NCBI RefSeq assembly: GCF_007992175.1
Contig: NZ_BJZT01000039.1
Location: 1 to 64,000, forward strand
Origin: Methylobacterium haplocladii
Lineage (GTDB): Bacteria > Pseudomonadota > Alphaproteobacteria > Rhizobiales > Beijerinckiaceae
Direction of reading: 5' to 3'
Length of the DNA: 64,000 bases
The translations under genes were made by a program, and so were the position numbers. The notes beneath the pieces were generated by a model. That model was not told the DNA's origin. It did not search any database and was given only the letters and a program-made list of their open reading frames with translations. Shown here in pieces: positions 1 to 8,517 of the stretch (its first letter is position 1; each line of letters opens with the position of its first letter).

Positions 1-225
1 CGCAGGGCATCAGCGGTCGCCGACGGCGACCGTTCTCGCGAAAATCGGTTCGCATCGGGACGCTTCGTAGCAATCGCGTCTTGCCAAAAGCTCCGATCGC
101 ATCGTTCCATGGCGGCCGGCGCTGCCCATGCGCGGGCTTCGCCTTCACGCCCTCATGCCCGACCCCGGCGCGGCCTCCCACCGGCATGGTTTGGCTGACA
201 GAACAAGAGCGTTAGAAGGGGCGGG

Positions 226-1371
226 ATGACGATCGGACGCCTTCTTTCGCCCGGCGGGCGCCTCGCCGGATCGCTGCCGCGGATACTCCTGGGATCCGCC
301 CTCCTCGCAATCGCATCCTGTCCCGCCCGCGCCGACGTGGTGGTCGGCGTCGCGGTGCCGCGCTCCGGCCCCTACGTCGCCATCGGCGAGCAGGTCCTGC
401 GCGGCGTCCAGGCCGCGGCGAAAGACGCCAACGCCAAGGGCGGGCTCGACGGCGAGACGATCGTTCTCGACGTGCAGGACGATGCCTGCGACTCCAACCA
501 GGCGACGGCGGTGGCCAACCACTACGTCCAGGCGAACGTGCGCCTCGTCGTCGGGCATGTCTGCTCGAACGCCTCGCTGACCGCCTCCGACATCTACGCC
601 GCCAACGGCATCGTGATGATCACCGCGGCTTCGGTCGCGGCCAAGCTCACCGACCGCGGCCTGCCGACGATCTTCCGGGTCTGCGGGCGCGACGACGACC
701 AGGCCAAGCTCTCGGCCGCCGTCCTCGCCGAGCGGTTCCGCGACCGCAAGATCGCGATCCTCTACGATCCCTCGCCGCCCTCGCGGGCGCTCGCCGCCTC
801 GACCAAGGACAACCTCAACCGGATCGGCGTGAACGAGGCGCTGTTCGCGGCCTTTCAGCCCGGCGACACCGACGACGCGGCGCTCGCCGACCGCCTCAAG
901 GGACTCGGGATCGATGTGGTCTATTACGGCGGGGGCGCCCAGGAGATGGGCCGGCTGGTCAAGATCGCGGCCGATCGGGGCTTTCGGCCGCAATGGTTCG
1001 GCACCTCGTCGATCGCGACGCCGGAATTCGCCAAGATCGCCGGCTCGGCCAGCAATGGCGTCCTGATGACATTCTACCTCGACCCGAGCCGCAAGCCGGA
1101 CGCGCAAGCCGTGGTGAGCGCGGTGAAGGCGCAGGGCGGCGATCCCGACGGCTCGCTGATCTACGGCTACGCGGCGCTCCAGGCGCTGGTCGAGGCCGGC
1201 AACTTCGCCCGCAGCACCGATCCGCGGGCCATCGCCAAGGCGCTGCATGCCGAGCGCTTCGACCTCGTCCTCGGCCCCGTCGGCTTCGACGCCAAGGGCG
1301 ACGTCACCGCCCAGGGCTACGTGCTCTACATCTGGCGGGACGGGAACTTCAATTACGCCAAGGCGAACTGA
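226..1371 (+). CDS. ABC transporter substrate-binding protein, branched-chain amino acid (LivK) type
   Basis: A 381-residue periplasmic binding protein of the Leu/Ile/Val-binding family, which delivers amino acids or related amides to an ABC permease. The start ATG follows a good ribosome binding site (aaggggcggg). A signal peptide covers about residues 1-36 and ends in PARA before DVVVGVAVP. An IASC stretch inside it could instead be a lipobox. Family-typical segments are VAVPRSGPYVAIGEQVLRG near the N terminus, DVQDDACDSNQA and VVGHVCSNAS in the first lobe, and VVYYGGGAQEMGRLVKIA in the second. No permease or ATPase gene lies nearby, so the partner transporter and substrate are unknown. It converges on the phosphatase gene downstream. 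Confidence 0.88.
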   Translation: MTIGRLLSPGGRLAGSLPRILLGSALLAIASCPARADVVVGVAVPRSGPYVAIGEQVLRGVQAAAKDANAKGGLDGETIVLDVQDDACDSNQATAVANHYVQANVRLVVGHVCSNASLTASDIYAANGIVMITAASVAAKLTDRGLPTIFRVCGRDDDQAKLSAAVLAERFRDRKIAILYDPSPPSRALAASTKDNLNRIGVNEALFAAFQPGDTDDAALADRLKGLGIDVVYYGGGAQEMGRLVKIAADRGFRPQWFGTSSIATPEFAKIAGSASNGVLMTFYLDPSRKPDAQAVVSAVKAQGGDPDGSLIYGYAALQALVEAGNFARSTDPRAIAKALHAERFDLVLGPVGFDAKGDVTAQGYVLYIWRDGNFNYAKAN

Positions 1372-1417
1372 GAGAATCGAGACGAACGGCCGTTTCCTCC
1401 GGTTCGATTCCTCGATG

Positions 1418-1467
1418 GCCCTCGGCAAGCGCGAATGCGCGTCGCCACTCGTGCGGCGGACGGCCCT
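1418..1467. repeat. dispersed repeat family C, copy 1
   Basis: This 50-base stretch between two convergent genes is nearly the same as positions 47838-47887. Both read ggcc, one variable base, then tcggcaagcgcga and end in tgcggcggacggccct, with about six differences. The right half folds into a small hairpin (cgccac / gtgcggcg). Both copies lie between genes, as expected of a REP-like extragenic element. Confidence 0.55.
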
Positions 1468-1497
1468 GAAGGCGCCAGCCGCAAGGGGCCACCGATC

Positions 1498-2073
1498 TCA
1501 GTTCATGATTGCTGCCTCGACCTCCGCGGCGCGGTCGAGGCGGCGCATCAGCGGATCGAGGCTCGGGTTTTTCGCGAGCTGGAGGCCGTGCAGGCGGCGC
1601 ACGGCCTCGACGAGCGTGCCGTTCCGGCCGAGTGCCTCGTCCGCGAAGCCGATCATCCGTGCGTTCGGCCAAGCCCCGTCCCGCAGGGCATGGAGCCGTG
1701 CGACCAGTTCGCCCGCAGGGGTTTCGGGCTCGGCCTGCGCGAACAGGCTCGCCAGAGCCGCGGTCGAGCGTGAGAGGCCGAGATGGCAATGGACGAGGAT
1801 GTGAGCCTCGTCGGCCGTCTCCTCCGAAACCGCGCGCCCGAAGGCGAGGATCGCCGCGACGTCCGCGCGCTCCGGCAGGACGCGGCCCGGCCCCGGCGCG
1901 ATGGCGTCGTGAAAGCGCAACGTCGTCCGCCGATAGACGCCGTAGCCGCTGAAATCCGGATCGGGCCAGCCGGGATCGAGGATCGACAGCACGTGGCTGA
2001 CGCCGCGGGCGCCGTGCCCGGGGATCTCCTCGAGGCCGCAGACGGTGTGAAGGGTGAGGCGTGTGGTTTTCAC
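1498..2073 (-). CDS. tyrosine / dual-specificity phosphatase-like protein
   Basis: A 191-residue protein with the cysteine phosphatase signature CX5R in VHCHLGLSRSTA (about residues 105-116), which places the nucleophilic cysteine and the phosphate-binding arginine. A candidate general-acid aspartate lies upstream in the RFHDAIAPGPG segment. A longer open frame runs upstream, but homology-like sequence begins at VKTTRLTLHTVCGLEEIP, so the GTG at 2073 is taken as the start. The family (rhizobial predicted protein-tyrosine phosphatases) dephosphorylates proteins or small phosphoesters. The substrate here is unknown. It is divergent from the TRAP binding protein gene. Confidence 0.8.
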   Translation of the reverse strand: MKTTRLTLHTVCGLEEIPGHGARGVSHVLSILDPGWPDPDFSGYGVYRRTTLRFHDAIAPGPGRVLPERADVAAILAFGRAVSEETADEAHILVHCHLGLSRSTAALASLFAQAEPETPAGELVARLHALRDGAWPNARMIGFADEALGRNGTLVEAVRRLHGLQLAKNPSLDPLMRRLDRAAEVEAAIMN

Positions 2074-2178
2074 GCGGCCGCTGCTAGCACGCGACGGGCG
2101 GAGGCTCGAACCCGGCGCGACTTCGTGCCGTGGAGCGTGTATGCCGCGCCGAGCGGAACCGGAGACGAGCGACCACAG

Positions 2179-3276
2179 ATGCCGAACACGCTGCCGCGAC
2201 GGGCTCTCCTCTCCGCGGGCCTCGCGACCGCTGCCGCGCCGTTGGCAGCGCCTGCCCGCGCGGAAACCGCGCCCGAGCTGACCTGGCGGCTCGGGTCCGG
2301 CTTTCCCAAGAATCTCGACATCCTGTTCGGCGCCAGCGAGAGCTTCGCACGGATCGTCGGCGAGGCGACCGACGGCCGCTTCAGGATCCAGCCCGCGGCG
2401 GCGGGCGAGATCGTGCCGGCCGAAGGCCTGCTCGATGCGGTCGGGTCGGGCAAGATCGAGATCGGACATGCCTCGGCCTCCGCGGCGGTGGCGAAGGATC
2501 CGGTCCTCGCGCTGGCGACGGCGACGCCATTCGGCCTGAACGCCCGCGGGCAGAGCGCGTGGTGGCTGCAGGGCGGGGCAGCCGAACTGTTCGCCGAGAT
2601 CTTCGCCAAGCACGGGCTGACGGCGCTGCCCGGCGGCAATACCGGCGCGCAGATGGGCGGCTGGTTCCGCAAGGAGATCAAGAACCCGACCGACCTGCAG
2701 GGCCTGAAGTTCCGCGTCGCCGGCCTCGGCGGGCAGGTGCTGGCCAAGCTCGGCGTCTCGCCCCAGACGACGGCGGGGCCGGACCTCTACGCCGCCCTCG
2801 AATCGAAGGCACTCGACGCGGCCGAGTGGATCGGCCCGCATGACGACGAGAAGCTCGGCCTGCAGAAGGTCGCACCGGTCTACCACTTCCCCGGATTCTG
2901 GGAGGGCGGCGCGATGGTGCTGTTCTGGTTCAACGCCGAGAAGTGGAAAGCCCTGCCGAAGACCTACAAGGCCGTGCTGCAGGCCGCCGCGGCTCAGGTC
3001 GCCGCCGAGGTCCAGGCGAAATACGATGCGCGCAACCCGCAGGCACTGCGCCGCCTGGTCGCCGGCGGCGCCCAGCTGCGCCCCTTCCCGCAGGAGGTGA
3101 TCGAGGCGGCGCTGAAGGCGTCCAACGACCTCTACGGCGAGCTGTCCGCCAAGAACCCGGACTTCAAGCGCATCTACGAGGCGATGAAAGGCTTCCGGAA
3201 CGAGGAATACCTCTGGTTCCAGGTCGCCGAATACACCTACGACAACTTCATGATCCGCGCGCGGGCGCGAGGATGA
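2179..3276 (+). CDS. TRAP transporter solute-binding protein, DctP family
   Basis: A 365-residue periplasmic receptor of tripartite ATP-independent (TRAP) transporters. The N terminus carries a Tat-like signal (PRRALLSAGLATAAAPLAAPARA, about residues 6-28). The mature part has the DctP fold signature: ETAPELTWRLGSGFPKN, the LQGLKFRVAG segment with its conserved arginine, and the AAEWIGPHDDEKLGL region. The ATG at 2179 is chosen because it places the signal peptide at the N terminus. No dctQ or dctM membrane subunit gene is nearby, so it is an orphan receptor in this window. The ligand cannot be told, though carboxylates are usual for the family. Confidence 0.88.
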   Translation: MPNTLPRRALLSAGLATAAAPLAAPARAETAPELTWRLGSGFPKNLDILFGASESFARIVGEATDGRFRIQPAAAGEIVPAEGLLDAVGSGKIEIGHASASAAVAKDPVLALATATPFGLNARGQSAWWLQGGAAELFAEIFAKHGLTALPGGNTGAQMGGWFRKEIKNPTDLQGLKFRVAGLGGQVLAKLGVSPQTTAGPDLYAALESKALDAAEWIGPHDDEKLGLQKVAPVYHFPGFWEGGAMVLFWFNAEKWKALPKTYKAVLQAAAAQVAAEVQAKYDARNPQALRRLVAGGAQLRPFPQEVIEAALKASNDLYGELSAKNPDFKRIYEAMKGFRNEEYLWFQVAEYTYDNFMIRARARG

Positions 3277-3297
3277 GCCGAGAGGCCGGTTTCCGAC

Positions 3298-3323
3298 AAA
3301 AAAAAGCCGCTCGTGAGAGCGGC
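3298..3323 (-). terminator. intrinsic terminator on the minus strand
   Basis: A perfect 7-bp stem (gccgctc 3306-3312 with gagcggc 3317-3323) and a 4-base loop, followed on the minus strand by eight T residues. No protein gene on the minus strand ends here, so it most likely ends a short noncoding transcript. Confidence 0.8.
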
Positions 3324-3383
3324 CCGTAGTCTAGGGAGGAAACGCCCAAGGAGGGCAGCGGGAGCGAAACGCCATCGATCCCG
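3298..3383 (-). ncRNA. candidate trans-acting small RNA with CUCC-rich loops
   Basis: The minus strand upstream of the strong terminator carries three C/U-rich anti-Shine-Dalgarno-like motifs: CTCCC at 3364-3360, CCCTCC at 3355-3350 and CCTCCC at 3339-3334. A possible promoter has a -35 TTGCAT (3419-3414), an 18-base spacer and a weak -10 GATTGT (3395-3390). This would give a transcript of about 85 nt. The arrangement resembles alphaproteobacterial Hfq-type sRNAs that use CUCCC motifs to mask ribosome binding sites. The family is not identified and the promoter is weak. What is seen is the terminator and motifs; the rest is inference. Confidence 0.4.
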
Positions 3384-3699
3384 CGATGCACAATCTGATC
3401 CTTCGGCGACGAAATGCAAGTCCGCCCCATCCCATTGGACTGCGTTTGGCGTGCCGTCGCGCACATTGACCGGAGATGTCACCGAAATGTCGCAGGCTTT
3501 GCGCGGCCTTTGGGCGCAATTGTCATGAGATCACCGGCACTATAGCCACGCTTAAGCGTCTGTGAATGCAGATGTTACCGGCGCGATCGGTCCCGCGTCA
3601 TTCGACGGCGGGGCCATCCCCGGACGTCGGGGCGGCCAAGGTCACGGATCTTCCGGTCCTCGGCGCCAGCGCTCATCGGAATGGAGAGGTTCGGTCGGC

Positions 3700-5088
3700 A
3701 TGGCGATTCCATCGCAGCGCCTCAGGGTCCTCGCCGAAGGCGCGCCGAACGCGGATGGCGGCTACGTCCTCTATCTGCTGCAGCAGGCGAATCGCGCCGA
3801 TTTCAATCCGGCCCTCGAGTTCGCGATCGAGGAGGCGAACCGCCTCGGCTGCCCCGTGGTCGCCTGCTTCGGGCTGCTCGATGGCAAGAGCGGCTTTCCG
3901 GAAGCCAATGCCCGTCACTACGCCTTCCTGCTGCAGGGGCTCGCCGATTGCCGCGAACGCTTGTCCAAGCGGGGTGTCGGCTTCGTCATGCGCAAGGCCT
4001 CGCCCGCCGAGATCGCCATCGACCTGGCCAAGGACGCGAAGCTGCTGGTGCTCGACCGCGGCTATCTCGCGATCCAGAAGCGCTGGTACGCGGAGATCAC
4101 CGAGGCCGTCGAGACGCGGATCGTGCAGGTCGAGGGCGACGTGGTCGTTCCGGTCGAGGCCGCCTCGGGCAAGCACGAATACGCCGCACGCACGCTGCGG
4201 CCGAAGCTCCACAAGCTCTGGGACGACTATCTGGAGCCGCTCCAGGCCCGCACGGTGAAGCACAAGGCCGACGGCCTGACGCTGAAAAGCGAGATCGACG
4301 TCTCGAACCCCGACAAAGTGCTCGCCGGCATGAGCCTCGACACCTCGGTGGCCCCGGTGAAGCGCTTCACCGGCGGCCATACCGAGGCGAAGCGCCGTCT
4401 GAAGGCCTACCTCGCCGGGCCGTTCGCGGGCTACGGCGCCGACCGTAACAAGCCGGAGGCGGACGCCGCCTCCCATATGAGCCCCTACCTGCATTTCGGC
4501 CAGATCTCGCCGGTCGAGATCGCGCTCGCCGTGCGTGAGGCGAAGCCGGGCAGCCAGGAGGATCGGCAGACCTACCTGGAAGAACTCATCGTCCGGCGCG
4601 AGCTCGCGATGAACCACGTCTTCTACACGGAGGGCTACGACCGCTACGAGACCGCCCTGCCCGACTGGGCGAAGAAAACGCTCGCTGAGCAGGCCGGGGA
4701 CGCGCGGCCTCACCAGTACAGCGAAGCGCAACTCGCGGCCGGCGAGACGCACGAGCCCTATTGGAACGCAGCGATGCGCGAGATGCGCGAGACCGGCTAC
4801 ATGCACAACCAGCTACGCATGTACTGGGGCAAGAAGATCCTCGAATGGTCGCCCTCGCCCGAGGAGGCCTTTGCGCGCACGCTCAGGCTCAACAACCGCT
4901 ACTTCCTCGACGGGCGCGACGCGAACTCCTTCACCAACGTCGCCTGGGTGTTCGGCCTGCACGACCGGCCCTGGCAGCGCCGCAAGATCTTCGGGACCGT
5001 GCGCTACCAGAGCGAGAACTCGCTCAAGAAGTTCGATGCCAAGGCCTATCTGAAGACGGTGGAGACGCTCTGCGCCGCGGAAGGCTGA
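3700..5088 (+). CDS. phr: deoxyribodipyrimidine photo-lyase, class II
   Basis: A 462-residue FAD enzyme that uses blue light to split cyclobutane pyrimidine dimers in DNA. The N-terminal alpha/beta domain begins GGYVLYLLQQANRADFNPAL, the class II pattern. The C-terminal FAD-binding half has MSPYLHFGQISPVEIAL and EELIVRRELAMNHVFY. The class II C-terminal signature is split across NNRYFLDGRDANSFTNVAW and VFGLHDRPWQRRKIFG. The length fits class II enzymes. The frame is open further upstream, but ATG 3700 starts just before the conserved part, so it is chosen. It lies 80 bases ahead of the chloride channel gene on the same strand. Confidence 0.92.
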   Translation: MAIPSQRLRVLAEGAPNADGGYVLYLLQQANRADFNPALEFAIEEANRLGCPVVACFGLLDGKSGFPEANARHYAFLLQGLADCRERLSKRGVGFVMRKASPAEIAIDLAKDAKLLVLDRGYLAIQKRWYAEITEAVETRIVQVEGDVVVPVEAASGKHEYAARTLRPKLHKLWDDYLEPLQARTVKHKADGLTLKSEIDVSNPDKVLAGMSLDTSVAPVKRFTGGHTEAKRRLKAYLAGPFAGYGADRNKPEADAASHMSPYLHFGQISPVEIALAVREAKPGSQEDRQTYLEELIVRRELAMNHVFYTEGYDRYETALPDWAKKTLAEQAGDARPHQYSEAQLAAGETHEPYWNAAMREMRETGYMHNQLRMYWGKKILEWSPSPEEAFARTLRLNNRYFLDGRDANSFTNVAWVFGLHDRPWQRRKIFGTVRYQSENSLKKFDAKAYLKTVETLCAAEG

Positions 5089-5169
5089 AACGGCCCGGAA
5101 TTGGCTTTCGCGTCCGCGCGACGGATGGTGCGATCACGCGCCCTCCCCGTTCACCCATCTCCCGAGACC

Positions 5170-6546
5170 ATGCAGCTACGCCCCCGGCAGATCCGACGCA
5201 CGCTGCTGCGCCTGCGCGGCGCTTCCCTCGACAGCTGGGAGGTCTGGCGGCGCCGGCTGCTGTTCCTCGTCGGGGGCCTCTGCGTCGGCCTCGCCGCGGT
5301 GGTCATGGCGAAGCTCGCCGACGGGGCGCAGGCGCTGTTCAAGCAGGGGCTCGCGTTCTCGCCCTGGCTGACGCTGGTCGTGACGCCCGCGGCCTTCGGC
5401 ATCGCCGCCTTCCTCGCGCGCACCGTCTTTCCGAATGCGCAGGGCTCGGGGATTCCGCAGGTCATCGCCGCCCGCGCCATCGGCGACGCGAAGGCCCGGC
5501 ACGCATTGGTCTCGCTCAAGGTCGCCGCCGGGAAGATCGTGGTGATGACGCTCGGGCTGCTCGGCGGCGCCTCCGTCGGGCGCGAGGGGCCGACCGTGCA
5601 GGTCGGTGCGGCGATCATGGCGGCGTTCGGCCGGTTCTCGCCCGCCCGCTTGTCCGGCCTGCTGCTCGCCGGCGGTTCGGCGGGGGTCGCGGCCGCCTTC
5701 AACACGCCGCTCGCCGGCATCGTCTTCGGCATCGAGGAACTCGGCCGGGCCTATGACAGCCGGGCAAGCGGGCTGATCGTCGCCGCGGTGATCGCAGCCG
5801 GCCTGACCTCCCTCGCGATCCTCGGAGACTACACCTATTTCGGCACGACGTCGGCCACTCTACCGTTCTCGGCGAACTGGCTGGCGGTGCCGCTGCTCGG
5901 CGCGGCCGGCGGCCTCATGGGTGGCCTGTTTAGCCGCATCGTGATCCTGTTCGGGACGGGGCTGCCGGGCCGGGCCGGGGCCTGGATCGCGGCTCACCCC
6001 GTCGCGTTCGCGGTCGCCTGCGGCCTCGGCGTCTCGGTCTGCGGGCTCGTCGCAGGCGGGACGGTCTACGGCACCGGCTACGAGGAAGCCCGCGCGATCC
6101 TGCACGGCGAGGACGCCGTCGACCGCGGCTTCGCCCCGCTGAAGTTCGCGGCGACGGTGTTCTCCTCGATCAGCGCGATTCCCGGCGGCCTGTTCGCACC
6201 CTCGCTCGCCGTCGGCGCGGGGCTCGGCGCGGAGGCGCGGACGCTCTTCGCCGAGGCGCCGATCGGTGCGCTCGTGCTGATCGGCATGGTCTCCTACCTC
6301 ACCGGCGTGCTGCAGGCGCCGATCACCTCCTTCGTCATCGTCACCGAGATGACCCAGGACCACGCCATGATGATCCCGCTGATGATCGCGGCCGTCATTG
6401 CCGATGCCGTGTCCAAGCTTGTGTGCAAGGAGGGCATCTACCACGCTCTCGCCGAGGCGCTCGTTGCCAAGGCCGAGCCGGCCTGCGAGGGTTTTTCCGC
6501 GAGCGCCGCGCCCAATGGGGAACGCGGCGTCGCCAAGCCGGGTTGA
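5170..6546 (+). CDS. CLC-family chloride channel / H+ antiporter
   Basis: A 458-residue inner-membrane protein with about ten hydrophobic helices. The CLC anion-selectivity motifs are in order: GSGIPQV (about residue 93), GREGPTVQVGAA with the gating glutamate (about residue 138), and GGLFAPSLAVGAGLG (about residue 340). No C-terminal CBS pair is present, as in ClcA of E. coli. A TTG-initiated extension from 5101 is possible, but ATG 5170 gives the usual N terminus ahead of the first helix. The likely role is acid-stress chloride/proton exchange, by family analogy. Confidence 0.9.
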   Translation: MQLRPRQIRRTLLRLRGASLDSWEVWRRRLLFLVGGLCVGLAAVVMAKLADGAQALFKQGLAFSPWLTLVVTPAAFGIAAFLARTVFPNAQGSGIPQVIAARAIGDAKARHALVSLKVAAGKIVVMTLGLLGGASVGREGPTVQVGAAIMAAFGRFSPARLSGLLLAGGSAGVAAAFNTPLAGIVFGIEELGRAYDSRASGLIVAAVIAAGLTSLAILGDYTYFGTTSATLPFSANWLAVPLLGAAGGLMGGLFSRIVILFGTGLPGRAGAWIAAHPVAFAVACGLGVSVCGLVAGGTVYGTGYEEARAILHGEDAVDRGFAPLKFAATVFSSISAIPGGLFAPSLAVGAGLGAEARTLFAEAPIGALVLIGMVSYLTGVLQAPITSFVIVTEMTQDHAMMIPLMIAAVIADAVSKLVCKEGIYHALAEALVAKAEPACEGFSASAAPNGERGVAKPG

Positions 6547-6589
6547 TGCCCCGCTTTTTTCCCTCGTTTCGTTGTCTGGAGTGAACCCG

Positions 6590-6769
6590 ATGAAGCTGCT
6601 GCGATGGGCCCTGATCGCCTTCGTGATCTCGATCATCGCCGGAGGCCTCGGCTTCACCGGCATCGCCTCCGGCGCCCGCTCGATCTCGAAGATCCTGTTC
6701 GGCATCTTCCTCGCCATCGCCATCGTGATCGTGATCGTCGCCGTGCTCATCGGCAAGGCGGTGTTCTGA
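6590..6769 (+). CDS. small membrane protein, DUF1328 / YtjA family
   Basis: A 59-residue protein, almost all hydrophobic: MKLLRWALIAFVISIIAG, then GLGFTGIASGARSISKILF, then a second helix rich in I and V. This is the DUF1328 pattern of two transmembrane helices around a GIA...AK/SK linker. The function of the family is unknown. Its stop codon overlaps the proposed CTG start of the next gene (CTGA), suggesting coupled translation. Confidence 0.85.
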   Translation: MKLLRWALIAFVISIIAGGLGFTGIASGARSISKILFGIFLAIAIVIVIVAVLIGKAVF

Positions 6770-7632
6770 GCACGCCCGTCTCCCTGCGAGGCAAGACCTG
6801 TCTCGTCACCGGTGCCTCCTCGGGCATCGGTGCCGCGACGGCGCTCGGTCTGTCCCGCCTCGGCGCCCGGGTCGGCCTCGTCGGGCGCGACCGCTCCCGG
6901 ACGGAAGCCGGCGCCGCGGGCATCCGTGCGGAGACGGGCGGCGCGGTCGACGTCTTCGTCGCCGACCTCTCGTCCCAAGCCGAGATCCGCCGCCTCGCTG
7001 CCGAGGTGCTGGCGCTCTATCCCCATCTCGACGTGCTGGTGAACAACGCCGGTGCGATCTTCGACAAGCGCACCCTGACGGTCGACGGGCGCGAGCGCAC
7101 CTGGGCGCTCGACCACCTCGCCTACGTGCAGCTGACCCTGGCGTTGCTCGACCGTCTCAAGGCCAGTGCGCCGGCCCGGATCGTCAACCTGTCCTCCGCC
7201 GCCCACACCCGCGGGCGGATCGTCCTCGACGATCTCGATGCCGCGCGCTCCTTCGGCGGCATGAAGACCTATTCGCAGGCAAAGCTCGGCAATGTTCTCT
7301 TCACCTACGCCCTCGCCCGGCGGCTGGAGGGCAGCGGCGTCACCGTGAACGCGGTGCATCCCGGCGTGGTCTCGAGCGGCTTCGCGACGAATACCGGCGG
7401 CGGCCTCGGCTTCTTCTGGAGCCTGATCCGCCCGTTCCTGATCTCGACGGAGGACGGCGCGAGGACCTCACTTCACGTCGCCGCGGCGCCGGAACTCGAC
7501 GGCGTCACCGGCCGCTACTTCGCAAGGAGCCGCGAGACGGCCTCCTCCGCGCTGAGCCACGACCGCGCCCTGCAGGAGCGGGTCTGGGAGGCGAGTCTGC
7601 GTCAGCTCGGGCTGGCCGACAGCCCGAAATAG
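6766..7632 (+). CDS. short-chain dehydrogenase/reductase (retinol dehydrogenase-like)
   Basis: A 288-residue SDR with the NAD(P)-binding motif TGASSGIGAA near the N terminus, the structural motif NNAGA (about residue 90), a catalytic serine in NLSSAAHT and the YSQAK active-site pair (YxxxK, about residue 168). The overall pattern matches the retinol dehydrogenase/WWOX-like branch. No ATG, GTG or TTG lies at the expected place. The conserved sequence begins SLRGKTCLVTG, and a CTG at 6766 overlapping the previous stop is the most likely start. The in-frame ATG at 6604 lies deep inside the upstream gene and is less likely. Substrate unknown. Confidence 0.82.
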   Translation: MSTPVSLRGKTCLVTGASSGIGAATALGLSRLGARVGLVGRDRSRTEAGAAGIRAETGGAVDVFVADLSSQAEIRRLAAEVLALYPHLDVLVNNAGAIFDKRTLTVDGRERTWALDHLAYVQLTLALLDRLKASAPARIVNLSSAAHTRGRIVLDDLDAARSFGGMKTYSQAKLGNVLFTYALARRLEGSGVTVNAVHPGVVSSGFATNTGGGLGFFWSLIRPFLISTEDGARTSLHVAAAPELDGVTGRYFARSRETASSALSHDRALQERVWEASLRQLGLADSPK

Positions 7633-7788
7633 CTGCGGCGGGCTCGGGACAAAGCCGCGTGCGACCCCGACCGGCCTTCTGTGGGTAGGTCGATCGGACC
7701 GTGGATAACCGCGAATGCCGCAGCCTGCCCTCGGAACACCGCTTGCCGCGTCCTGTTGCTCGACTCCGCGGACGAGAGACGTCGTCCG

Positions 7789-8517
7789 ATGCGTGTGTTG
7801 CAGCTACGGACCATGATGCTTTTTCCCCGTGACGACCACGACCACGTGCGTGCCCAGGCGTTTCGCGACTTCATCGGCAGCCGACCCTTTCCCTGCGTCG
7901 GCGCAAAATCCGCCGTCGCCAAGGGGCGCATGAAGATCGTGGTGGCCCGCGACATCACCTCGGGCTGGGACGACATGCGGATCTACCCCGCGCTGCTCGC
8001 CTTCATCGCCCGTTATCGGCGCGATCCGGCAATCTTCCAGAGCTTCGCGGTCGTGTTCGAGGGGCCGGGCGATCTCTCCGAAGAGCAGTTCGAGCATCAT
8101 CTCTGGACCCGCGCGCAATCCCTCTCGGACAAGGATTCCTGGCTGGGCCAGCCCCTCGACGGCCGGGTCAACGACGATCCCGGGAACCCGCATTTCTCCC
8201 TGAGCTTCGGCGGCGAGGGCTTCTTCATCGTCGGCCTGCATCCGCGGGCGAGCCGGCCGGCGCGGCGGTTCTCGTCGCCGGTCCTCGTCTTCAACCTGCA
8301 TGCGCAGTTCGAGCAGCTGCGCGCGGAGGGCCGCTACGAGACCCTGCGCAGTTCGATCCTCAAGCGCGACGAGGCCCTGGCCGGCTCGATCAACCCGATG
8401 CTCGCCCGCCACGGCGATTCTTCCGAGGCGCGCCAGTACAGCGGCCGCGCCGTCGACGCCTCCTGGGAGTGTCCGTTCCAGGGCCGCGCGAAGGAGGCCG
8501 TCTTCGATGGCCGCTGA
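7789..8517 (+). CDS. YqcI/YcgG family protein, GntA-like heme-dependent N-hydroxylase
   Basis: A 242-residue protein of the YqcI/YcgG family. Conserved blocks seen are FPCVGAKSAVAKGRM, ARDITSGWDDMRIYPALL, HHLWTRAQSLSDKDSW, HFSLSFGGEGFFIVGLHP, the VFNLHAQFEQLR block, GSINPML and SEARQYSGR. The characterised member GntA is a heme protein that N-hydroxylates a guanidino group in guanitoxin biosynthesis. ATG 7789 is used; ATG 7813 is also possible. It overlaps the downstream DUF1989 gene by 11 bases, so the two proteins probably act together. The substrate here is not known. No guanitoxin cluster is present. Confidence 0.78.
   Translation: MRVLQLRTMMLFPRDDHDHVRAQAFRDFIGSRPFPCVGAKSAVAKGRMKIVVARDITSGWDDMRIYPALLAFIARYRRDPAIFQSFAVVFEGPGDLSEEQFEHHLWTRAQSLSDKDSWLGQPLDGRVNDDPGNPHFSLSFGGEGFFIVGLHPRASRPARRFSSPVLVFNLHAQFEQLRAEGRYETLRSSILKRDEALAGSINPMLARHGDSSEARQYSGRAVDASWECPFQGRAKEAVFDGR

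Larger units (their letters stand above)
3277..3699. other. intergenic region between the TRAP receptor and photolyase genes
   Basis: No convincing protein-coding gene is visible in these 420 bases. The left part (3298-3395) holds a strong minus-strand terminator and the body of a candidate small RNA. The right part (3480-3700) is the leader of the photolyase gene. Short open frames on both strands show no family resemblance. Confidence 0.6.

Noticed and set aside
1398..1416. T-loop-like word ggttcgattcc suggesting a tRNA
   Set aside because: The flanking bases do not pair as a T stem and no acceptor or anticodon arms fit around it.
145..1428. 427-residue open frame on the minus strand
   Set aside because: Antisense to the binding-protein gene, which has a signal peptide, a ribosome binding site and family motifs.
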